A stretch of 12,857 nt of DNA from Bacteroidota bacterium (GTDB taxonomy: Bacteria; Bacteroidota; Bacteroidia; Bacteroidales; UBA10428): contig JAGDMB010000035.1 of NCBI GenBank assembly GCA_017860375.1, positions 1 through 12,857 of the forward strand, written 5' to 3'. Every line of letters starts with the position of its first letter. Positions within the stretch are counted from its first letter, which is position 1. The notes beneath the pieces were generated by a model. That model did not search any database. It was not told the origin of the DNA and saw only the letters and a list, made by a program, of their open reading frames with translations. This document shows positions 6,901 to 12,857 of this stretch, piece after piece. The position numbers were made by a program, and so were the translations under genes.

Positions 6901-9900
6901 GAAGACAAATGGGGAGGAATAATGCGGGAAATTCAGATCAGTGATTTTGAGAATGCCAACGTGGAATACATTGAATTCTGGCTGATGGATCCCTTCGTTA
7001 AGGATTCACTTCATACCGGGGGCGATTTGTATTTTGACCTGGGGGAAATATCGGAAGATATCCTCAAAGATTCCTGGAAGATGTTCGAAAACGGATTGCC
7101 TGCTACAGATTCCATTACCCTGGTGGACACAACGGTCTGGGGCAGGGTACCCACCACCCAGGCCATTGTCAATGCTTTTGATGCGGACCCCGGTCACCGC
7201 AAAAGGCAGGATGTAGGGCTGGACGGATTAAATACAGAAGAGGAATTCTCTTTTTTCAAGAAGAGTTTTATTGACCGGTTGGAATCCGGTAGCACAGCGT
7301 ATAATAAAGCATTGGCGGATCCATCCAATGACGATTTCAAATATTTCCTCGATACGTATTACGATGATGCCGAAGCCGGTGTAATTGAACGGTACAAACA
7401 GTACAACAACGTAGAAGGAAACTCCCCTACCACAGAGCAAAGCGAAGGCGATTTCGCGGATGCAAGTACATTGCCCAACACCGAAGACATCAACCATGAC
7501 AATACGCTGAACGAAACGGAAGCCTATTTCGAATACCACGCGGAGATCAGGCCGGGGGAAATGAATTTCGATAACCCTTATATTGCTGATATCATTGCCG
7601 GGGATAATGTGAACTGGTATTTGTTCCGGATTCCCATAAGTGAATACGAGAGCAAGGTGGGAAATATCGATGATTTCAAGTCCATCCGCTTCATGAGGAT
7701 GTACCTTACCGGTTTCACTGATTCCGTCATCATGCGTTTTGCAGAACTGCACCTGGTAAGGGCGGAATGGAGAAAATACCAGTACGATGTGGCACAGGGC
7801 AGCCCATCCGTCAACGAACAATACACAGGGAGTGACTTTGAGGTGGCAGCGGTGAACATTGAGGAGAATTCGAGCAAATATCCGGTCAATTATATACTGC
7901 CTCCCGGCATTGACCGTGTGATCGACCCCAGCCAGCCCCAGCTGACCGAACTGAATGAACAGTCTATTTTGCTTAAGGTCAATAATCTGGCCGATGCAGA
8001 TGCCCGTGTCGTATTCAAAAACACCGATCTCGATTTCCGGCAGTATAAAACGCTAAAGATGTTCGTGCATGCCGAGCAGATACCCGATGAAATTGTGAAA
8101 GACTACGATATTACTGCCTTTCTGAGGATCGGTTCCGACCAGGTTGACAACTATTATGAATACGAAGTTCCGCTGAAACTGACACCGCTACGGAATGATT
8201 ACAACGACGATGAACGTGAAATCGTCTGGCCGGATGAGAACCTCTTTGAAATCAATCTGGATGATCTGGTGGAAATAAAAAAGGAACGGGACAAGGCAGA
8301 ACAAAACGATCCCTTCCTGTACAGCAAGACCAAGGTATATCAGAAAAACATCAAGAAAAATAAGGGAAATACTGAAGCACAAAACAGGATAAAGGTGAAA
8401 GGTACGCCCAACCTGGGTAACATCCGCTCAGTGGTACTGGGAGTAAGGAATTCCGCCCGGTCTGATAATCCTTATCCCGATGACGGTATGCCCAAATCGG
8501 TTGAAGTATGGTTTAATGAACTCAGGCTTACGGATTTCAATAATCACGGGGGATGGGCTGCCAATGCGCGTCTTCAGACCCGGCTTGCCGATCTGGCCAC
8601 CGTATCCATGGCCGGCGCCACCTCAAAACCCGGATTTGGCAGCATTGAGCAGAAAGTGGATCAACGAAACAAGGAAGAAACCAGCCAGTACGACATTTCC
8701 TCAAACATAGAACTGGGTAAAATGTTCCCTGAAAAATCAAAAGTGTCCATTCCTCTTTTTGTCGGCGCCTCCCATACCACCATTAATCCCGAATACTATC
8801 CCAAAGAACCCGACCGTTTGCTGAAGGAAGTGCTGGGGGAAGCGAAAACCGAGGAAGAGCGGAAAGAGATCAAGGAAATATCGCAGGATTATTTACAGAG
8901 GAACAGCATTAACCTTACCAACATAAGAGTGAACAAGGAACTTAAAAAATGGCGTATTTTTTCACCCGCCAATTTTTCCCTGTCGGCTGCGTATAATGAA
9001 TCCAAGGCCCGGAGCTATAAAATCGAAAAAAACAATATTATCCAGTACAGGCTGGGATTCAATTATGTATACAATGCCCGTCCGAAAAGCATTGCTCCCT
9101 TTACCAAAGCAAAAAAAATGAAATCGCCCTACCTGCGGTTTGTCAAGGATTTTAATTTTTCTCCTTATCCCAGCCGGTTTACTTTCAGGACCAATTTGGA
9201 CCGAAACTATAATGAGATAAAACTCCGCAATGTTTATGAAGACAGGCTTATTAAAGTCGATTCAACGGTCACCAAGGATTTTATCTGGGACCGTTACTAT
9301 GACCTGGCCTGGGATCTAAGCCGGTCACTCAAATTTGATTTCAGCGCTTCCAACACATCGAGGATTGATGAAATCCAGGGGGCGTATGACTTTTTCCGCG
9401 AAGGAGAACACGAGGAGTGGTCAAAGTCTGTCTGGGCAAGCATGTCAAACGGTGGCAGGCCCATAATCTATACCCATACGCTTAATGCTACTTATAATGT
9501 GCCCCTGAACAAATTTCCCATCCTGGCATGGACTTCTTTGTCGCTGCGTTACAGCGCTTCCGTAGAATGGAATCAGGGCCCTTTATTTACCGACGGACAG
9601 GATCTTGGCAATACCATCAGCAACACAGGCACGTACCAGGTGAATTCACAGTTTAACCTCGGCAGTCTTTATTCAAAGGTCAAATACCTGAAAAATCTGG
9701 AATCAAAGTACAGTACCACAGGAAAGAAGCAGGATAAGGAACAGCGCTACAAAACGATAGTTTTTAAGCGGGAGGATTTCTTCGTCAAGGGAGGCATACC
9801 GAAAAATATAATGCATAAATTAAAAACACAGGATGTACAGGTAAAAGTCACGAACCGCCAGGGGAATGAGGTAAAAGTGAATGTGGACATCGTGGATGAG

Positions 9901-11409
9901 AACCGGATTTCGATTACTGCGGATACCAATATGAACGGACTTACTGTAACGATAGAAGGAAAGGTCAAAGCCGGTACAAATCCTTTTGTATACATAGGGG
10001 AAAACACGGTACGCTTTCTCACCGGTCTGAAAAATGTTTCCATTACTTATTCCAATACCGGCGCAACCATTATGGAAGGGTACAATCCCGATGCCAATAT
10101 CATGGGATTTTCCACGGATGATATAAGCAGGGGTGCACCGGGTCTTCCTTTTCTGCTTGGCTATCAGGATAAAGACGTGGCCTTGAATTTTGCCGGCAAC
10201 AACTGGCTGACACAGGATTCTACTTTCAGTGATCCCTATATACTGACCAAAAATGAAAACCTTAATATCCGGGGTACATTTGAACCTTTTAAAGGGTTCA
10301 GGATCGAAATATCGGGCCTTCGGACCTACTCCGAGCATATCAGTGAGTACTTTTATTATAACGGTGCCGGTTACGATTTCAGCAACCGGATGAAATCCGG
10401 TAATTATTCCATTTCCATTATCAGCCTGGGAACTGCTTTTGAAAAGCTTTCCGATGAGAACAGCTATGCCTCGGCAAATTTTGACAAGATGAAGGAGTAC
10501 CGGAAATTGATTTCAAAGCGATTGTACGGGGAGGTGATGGATCAAAATGCCATTGGCTATACCGGGCTGATCCAGCAGCGGGTGGAACCGGGATATGCCG
10601 ACGGGTATGGCTCCACATCACCCGAAGTTATGGTTCCTTCATTTCTGGCCGCTTATACAGGCAGGGATCCTGAAAAGATTACCCTTGATCCATTCCCGGG
10701 CTACTGGTACATGATGCCCAACTGGCGCCTTTCCATTGACGGCTTAACGAATTTCAAAGCCCTGACATCATGGATGAAATCAGCCAGCATCACGCATTCC
10801 TACCGGTCAACTTACAACGTCAATTCTTTTACCACGAATTTCGATTTTGAAGCCGACGAAAACGGCATTGGTTATATCCGGGATTATCAGAATAATTTTA
10901 TACCCGAGCTGCTTTTCAATGCCGTTTCCATTACCGAGCAGTTCAGTCCGCTTGCCGGTGTAGACATAACCTGGGTGAACAGTCTGATCACGCGGTTTGA
11001 AATGAAAAAATCGCGCACCCTGGCACTGAGCCTGTCCAACAACCAGATCACCGAATCAAGGAATAACGAATGGGTTATAGGCAGCGGCTACCGGTTTAAG
11101 GAAGTACCGTTGAAATTTGGTGAGAAGGCCTTTGAAAGCGATCTGAATATAAGGATTGATCTTTCCATCAGGGACAACAAGACCGTCATCCGGAACCTGG
11201 TTCAGTCCATCGATCTGGAAAATGCACCTGAAGCCACAACCGGGCAAAATATCTTCAAATTAAATTTCACGGCCGATTATGTCCTTACGCCCCGGTTTAA
11301 CGTGCAGCTGTTCTTTGACCGCACGGTGAACAAGCCGTATACTTCGCGTTCTTTCCTCACGGCCGATACCAATGTGGGATTTAGCCTCCGGTTTGCATTG
11401 TCGCAGTAA
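3997..11409 (+). CDS. sprA: T9SS outer-membrane translocon SprA (Sov)
   Basis: A 2470-residue protein, close to the lengths recalled for Flavobacterium SprA and Porphyromonas Sov (about 2400-2500). In that family a single chain forms a very large (36-strand) outer-membrane barrel through which folded cargo with T9SS C-terminal domains is exported. Residues 1-38 form a signal peptide with a hydrophobic core at about 18-31 and probable cleavage near GLAQV. Family segments include NIIPQGSAELIFG (about 159-171), ERPLTQKVNMGDEPISNTIWG (766-786), VDDFEGTE (839-846), QDVGLDGLNTEEE (1071-1083), an EF-hand-like DINHDNTLNETE (1164-1175), a RIPI...RFMRMYLTGF block (1211-1240), a LKVNNLADADARVVF...RQYKTLKMFVHAE block (about 1326-1360) and PKSVEVWFNELRLTDF (1499-1514). 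The second half alternates polar and aromatic residues in barrel-strand style and ends in SLRFALSQ. The first in-frame ATG is codon 106, after the signal peptide, so a TTG start at 3997 is proposed. Confidence 0.95.
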   Translation: MLYGSERNKCNAGSIRPFPFLLAGIFLFFLAESSGLAQVNNNDTIKLPYPFTDEIRYPFSTSGIYSPLILGNPANVESKVVFDPVTNQYVFSETVGKINFRPPSSMSMKEYLDYDTKTSMSDYWIQKARESAEGKTSPLLANFQLGETFDKIFGTDAINIIPQGSAELIFGYNVSYTENPALSERNRSNGSFIFKEKIQMNVTGTIGDKMQVGINYNTEATFDFENKTKLEYTGKEDEIIKKIEAGNVSFNVPGTLISGSQSLFGLKTDLQFGKLFVSSVISHQRGQSQVVEVKGGAQVNEFEVNVDEYDANRHFFLSHFFRDNYNDWMNMLPYINSGVRIEQIEVWITNKTSEFDKDNRNILSLMDLGETYGPDNEPNFFGDPQLIQPQQLMNAPVSNEANNLYSTITNQYDAIRDFKSIAETLKGLEQAYGFYSGKDFEKLENARRLKENEYTLNRELGYISLNSSLRSDEVLAVSYVYTYRGKTYQVGELSTGGVSYPKTLVVKLLKGTSLTPKLGTWDLMMKNVYSLGAYQVSQQDFVLDVLYRKDETGVPVNFIAENSADSAFNNQILLKVLNLDNLDSRNEPNPDGRFDFVEGVTIIARDGRVFLPQLEPFGSDMRKTITGGDVSKNKIADKYVFEELYDSTQTKARLISKKNKFFLAGSYQSSSSSEIQLNAMNVPRGSVKVTAGGIALIEGQDYTVDYTLGRVKILNQGYIESGTPIQISLENNALFNLQTKTLMGTHLDYKFSDNFTLGGTLMHLTERPLTQKVNMGDEPISNTIWGLNANYRTDSRLLTTLVDKLPFIETKEISSVALDAEFAHLIPGQANVIGGEAYVDDFEGTETTIELKSYPAWFLASTPRRIPGSTLLNDLEYGYQRAKLAWYVIDPLFTRSTSQTPDNINIKETQSDPFVREVLETEIYKNRQSGTGFDNPLSVLNLAYFPQERGPYCYNTGDMNPDGTLKHPEDKWGGIMREIQISDFENANVEYIEFWLMDPFVKDSLHTGGDLYFDLGEISEDILKDSWKMFENGLPATDSITLVDTTVWGRVPTTQAIVNAFDADPGHRKRQDVGLDGLNTEEEFSFFKKSFIDRLESGSTAYNKALADPSNDDFKYFLDTYYDDAEAGVIERYKQYNNVEGNSPTTEQSEGDFADASTLPNTEDINHDNTLNETEAYFEYHAEIRPGEMNFDNPYIADIIAGDNVNWYLFRIPISEYESKVGNIDDFKSIRFMRMYLTGFTDSVIMRFAELHLVRAEWRKYQYDVAQGSPSVNEQYTGSDFEVAAVNIEENSSKYPVNYILPPGIDRVIDPSQPQLTELNEQSILLKVNNLADADARVVFKNTDLDFRQYKTLKMFVHAEQIPDEIVKDYDITAFLRIGSDQVDNYYEYEVPLKLTPLRNDYNDDEREIVWPDENLFEINLDDLVEIKKERDKAEQNDPFLYSKTKVYQKNIKKNKGNTEAQNRIKVKGTPNLGNIRSVVLGVRNSARSDNPYPDDGMPKSVEVWFNELRLTDFNNHGGWAANARLQTRLADLATVSMAGATSKPGFGSIEQKVDQRNKEETSQYDISSNIELGKMFPEKSKVSIPLFVGASHTTINPEYYPKEPDRLLKEVLGEAKTEEERKEIKEISQDYLQRNSINLTNIRVNKELKKWRIFSPANFSLSAAYNESKARSYKIEKNNIIQYRLGFNYVYNARPKSIAPFTKAKKMKSPYLRFVKDFNFSPYPSRFTFRTNLDRNYNEIKLRNVYEDRLIKVDSTVTKDFIWDRYYDLAWDLSRSLKFDFSASNTSRIDEIQGAYDFFREGEHEEWSKSVWASMSNGGRPIIYTHTLNATYNVPLNKFPILAWTSLSLRYSASVEWNQGPLFTDGQDLGNTISNTGTYQVNSQFNLGSLYSKVKYLKNLESKYSTTGKKQDKEQRYKTIVFKREDFFVKGGIPKNIMHKLKTQDVQVKVTNRQGNEVKVNVDIVDENRISITADTNMNGLTVTIEGKVKAGTNPFVYIGENTVRFLTGLKNVSITYSNTGATIMEGYNPDANIMGFSTDDISRGAPGLPFLLGYQDKDVALNFAGNNWLTQDSTFSDPYILTKNENLNIRGTFEPFKGFRIEISGLRTYSEHISEYFYYNGAGYDFSNRMKSGNYSISIISLGTAFEKLSDENSYASANFDKMKEYRKLISKRLYGEVMDQNAIGYTGLIQQRVEPGYADGYGSTSPEVMVPSFLAAYTGRDPEKITLDPFPGYWYMMPNWRLSIDGLTNFKALTSWMKSASITHSYRSTYNVNSFTTNFDFEADENGIGYIRDYQNNFIPELLFNAVSITEQFSPLAGVDITWVNSLITRFEMKKSRTLALSLSNNQITESRNNEWVIGSGYRFKEVPLKFGEKAFESDLNIRIDLSIRDNKTVIRNLVQSIDLENAPEATTGQNIFKLNFTADYVLTPRFNVQLFFDRTVNKPYTSRSFLTADTNVGFSLRFALSQ

Positions 11410-11432
11410 AAAACCGGCATGATCTCAAATCC

Positions 11433-11464
11433 TTTGTCGGGAATTATTTCTATTTTTATCCTTG
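11433..11464 (+). promoter_or_regulatory. Bacteroidota-type promoter for gcvH
   Basis: TTTG at 11433-11436 is followed after 20 nt by TATCCTTG (11457-11464), which matches TAnnTTTG at all but one fixed base. Spacing is in the normal range. Transcription would begin near 11470, leaving a leader of about 18 nt before the ATG at 11488. This suggests gcvH can be expressed independently of sprA. Confidence 0.55.
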
Positions 11465-11487
11465 TATAACCAATACTATTTTTTGCT

Positions 11488-11868
11488 ATGACAGTACCTG
11501 ATAATCTGAAGTATACCAAGGATCATGAATGGATCAGACCGGAAGGCAACACGGCTTTCGTGGGAATAACCGACTTTGCCCAGGGAGAACTGGGTGATAT
11601 TGTTTTCATAGAAATTGAAACCCTGGGAGAACACCTCGAAAAAGAATCCACCTTTGGCACCATTGAGGCAGTAAAAACGGTTTCCGATCTCTTTATGCCG
11701 GTTTCAGGAAAGGTGATTGAAATCAATGATGCAATCAATGCTTCGCCCGAGATGGTCAATAAGGATCCATACGGAAAGGGATGGTTAATAAAAATTGAAA
11801 TGGATTCACCGGATCAGCTTGATGTCCTGTATGATGCAAAAGGGTATCTGCAGCTTATTCAGGGGTGA
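11488..11868 (+). CDS. gcvH: Glycine cleavage system H protein
   Basis: A 126-residue lipoyl carrier protein of normal length. In the cytosolic glycine cleavage complex its lipoyl arm moves the aminomethyl group from P protein (PLP-dependent decarboxylase) to T protein and is reoxidised by L protein. The lipoylated residue is Lys63 in TFGTIEAVKTVSDLFMPVSG. The N-terminal KYTKDHEWIRPEG and GITDFAQGELGDIVFIE, and the C-terminal NKDPYGKGWLIKIE, are standard family blocks. The gene starts 78 nt after sprA with its own promoter. I see no functional link to secretion; the neighbourhood seems to reflect conserved gene order. H protein also serves in lipoic acid relay in some organisms. No gcvT or gcvP is in view. 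Confidence 0.97.
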   Translation: MTVPDNLKYTKDHEWIRPEGNTAFVGITDFAQGELGDIVFIEIETLGEHLEKESTFGTIEAVKTVSDLFMPVSGKVIEINDAINASPEMVNKDPYGKGWLIKIEMDSPDQLDVLYDAKGYLQLIQG

Positions 11869-11872
11869 CATT

Positions 11873-11903
11873 ATTGATTTTTTTGTACCTTAGCTTAATC
11901 TTG
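11873..11903 (+). promoter_or_regulatory. Candidate promoter for the glsB-like gene
   Basis: ATTG (11873-11876) lies 19 nt before TAATCTTG (11896-11903), one mismatch from each half of the TTTG / TAnnTTTG consensus. A competing -7 box, TACCTTAG (11886-11893), also has one mismatch but lacks a -33 partner at the right distance. No terminator is visible after gcvH, so readthrough from gcvH is also possible. Confidence 0.4.
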
Positions 11904-11904
11904 C

Positions 11905-11937
11905 ATCGTCGGATCGTCGTTTTATTTTTTAATAAAA
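11905..11937. repeat. ATCGTCG tandem repeat and AT-only hairpin before the glsB-like start
   Basis: ATCGTCG occurs twice with an 8-nt period (11905-11911 and 11913-11919). It is followed directly by TTTTATT (11920-11926) and AATAAAA (11931-11937), a perfect 7-bp inverted repeat around TTTT. The second arm ends 6 nt before the ATG at 11944. An all-AT stem is weak. It could partly mask the A-rich stretch that helps initiation in this phylum, but no function is established. Confidence 0.3.
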
Positions 11938-11943
11938 GCGCGC

Positions 11944-12857
11944 ATGAAGCCGATTATACCGCCTTTGGATAAAGAAATTCTGGAAAAGGAGCTGACAGAG
12001 GAGAAATTTTTTCGTAAAACGAATAACGGCAATAATTTGCTTTATGTTATCACCCATCATGATTCTCCCAACCTGATGAAAGAAATAGGGAGGTTAAGGG
12101 AATTGACATTCCGGGCTGCGGGGGGCGGAACGGGAAAGGAAATTGACATCGACGAATTCGACACCATGCCAAATCCTTACAAACAGCTGGTGGTGTGGGA
12201 TCCTTCAAGGAAAGAGATCCTGGGCGGTTACCGGTATATTGTCTGTTCCGAAAGCATTTGCCTGGAAGAGGACTGCAAGCACCTGGCTACCGCTGAATTG
12301 TTCCATTTTACGGAGAAATTCCGGAAGGAGTACATGCCCCATATGATCGAACTGGGCCGTTCCTTTGTTCAGCCTTCGTACCAGACTACCAGCCGGAACA
12401 GTAAGGGTCTGTATGCCCTGGATAATTTGTGGGACGGATTGGGTGCGATCTGGATGAGTCATAAGGACGTCAAGTATTTCTTTGGCAAGGTAACCATGTA
12501 CACGCAGTTTGACGTGGAAGCCCGCGACCTGATCCTGTATTTTATGGATAAGTATTTCGGGGACCGTGAAAACCTGGTTGTGCCCATCGAACCTTTGATC
12601 ATCAAAACGGACAGGCAGGTTCTGGAATCTGTTCTTTGTGGGGCGACCTACCAGGAAAATTACAAACTGCTCTCCCAGAGCGTTAGGGCAAGGAACGAGA
12701 ACATTCCGCCGCTGATCAATGCATACATGAACCTGTCACCTACCATGAAAAGCTTTGGAACAGCCCTGAATCCTTCCTTTGGTGGTGTTGAGGAAACCGC
12801 TATCATGGTTACCCTCGAAGATATGTACGTAGAAAAATACGAAAGGCATATCAAATC
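11944..12857 (+). CDS. glsB: GlsB-like N-acyltransferase (GNAT/hemolysin-type), 3'-truncated
   Basis: 304 complete codons are visible before the window ends; relatives end only a few residues later. The protein resembles the Bacteroides N-acyltransferase GlsB, which attaches a 3-hydroxy fatty acyl chain to the amino group of glycine as the first step of glycine-lipid synthesis (OlsB does the equivalent for ornithine lipids). Supporting segments are the GNAT-like core IGRLRELTFRAAGGGTG (48-64), IDIDEFDTMPNPYKQLVVWDP (67-87), ILGGYRYI (92-99), IELGRSFV (135-142), GLYALDNLWDGLGAIW (155-170) and VKYFFGKVTMY (176-186). The C-terminal third (IPPLINAYMNLSPTMKSFGTA, then VEETAIMV) also matches that subgroup. 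A loop at 101-111 contains three Cys spaced five apart. It probably acts at the inner membrane. Its usual partner, the O-acyltransferase GlsA, is not in the window. The acyltransferase family is firm; the glycine substrate is inferred. Confidence 0.7.
   Translation, partial: MKPIIPPLDKEILEKELTEEKFFRKTNNGNNLLYVITHHDSPNLMKEIGRLRELTFRAAGGGTGKEIDIDEFDTMPNPYKQLVVWDPSRKEILGGYRYIVCSESICLEEDCKHLATAELFHFTEKFRKEYMPHMIELGRSFVQPSYQTTSRNSKGLYALDNLWDGLGAIWMSHKDVKYFFGKVTMYTQFDVEARDLILYFMDKYFGDRENLVVPIEPLIIKTDRQVLESVLCGATYQENYKLLSQSVRARNENIPPLINAYMNLSPTMKSFGTALNPSFGGVEETAIMVTLEDMYVEKYERHIK

Noticed and set aside
7228..7821. A 197-codon open frame on the - strand inside sprA.
   Set aside because: It lies wholly opposite conserved SprA blocks and has no own start context or domain.
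9820..10338. A 172-codon - strand frame inside sprA.
   Set aside because: Same reason: no recognisable protein features, and fully overlapped by the conserved barrel region.
12143..12346. A + strand frame of 67 codons within the glsB-like gene.
   Set aside because: It is an out-of-frame reading of the acyltransferase, whose own frame contains all conserved blocks.
1..12857. CRISPR arrays, tRNA or rRNA genes, transposases, phage genes or toxin-antitoxin pairs.
   Set aside because: Looked for and not seen; every gene in the window is recognisable and gaps are short.

Overview
The window comes from a member of the Bacteroidota, most likely class Bacteroidia (a Bacteroidales-type relative). It carries sprA/sov, the giant outer-membrane translocon of the type IX secretion system (T9SS), which is restricted to this phylum. 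It also carries a Bacteroides-type glycine-lipid N-acyltransferase (GlsB-like). Start codons lack obvious Shine-Dalgarno sequences, and the best promoter matches follow the Bacteroidota pattern TTTG / TAnnTTTG rather than -35/-10 boxes. All eight genes lie on the + strand with short gaps.

Layout. 1-422: 3' end of rseP (site-2 intramembrane protease). 493-699: tatA (Tat export), closed by a good intrinsic terminator at 721-751. 752-970: a non-coding stretch with three consecutive hairpins, apparently a structured interspersed element, flanked by a 7-bp direct repeat. 971-2146: MltD-like lytic transglycosylase with a LysM domain. 2274-3326: pdxA (vitamin B6 synthesis), possibly translationally coupled to a nine-codon upstream ORF. 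3397-3978: ruvA (Holliday-junction binding). 3997-11409: sprA, 2470 codons, with no usable ATG and a probable TTG start, 18 nt after ruvA. 11488-11868: gcvH (lipoyl carrier of glycine cleavage) with its own well-matched promoter. 11944-12857: GlsB-like acyltransferase, cut off by the window end just before its expected C-terminus.

Function. Most genes are housekeeping. The common thread is the cell envelope: RseP (membrane stress proteolysis), TatA (export of folded proteins), MltD (peptidoglycan turnover), SprA (outer-membrane secretion of CTD-tagged cargo and, in gliders, adhesins) and GlsB (membrane aminolipid synthesis). pdxA, ruvA and gcvH are metabolic or repair genes. The ruvA-sprA-gcvH order resembles what I recall from other Bacteroidota. 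I see no phage, insertion sequence, CRISPR array, tRNA or rRNA. No clearly new system is visible. The most unexplained pieces are the triple-hairpin element at 752-864, the nine-codon ORF overlapping the pdxA start, and the non-ATG start of sprA.
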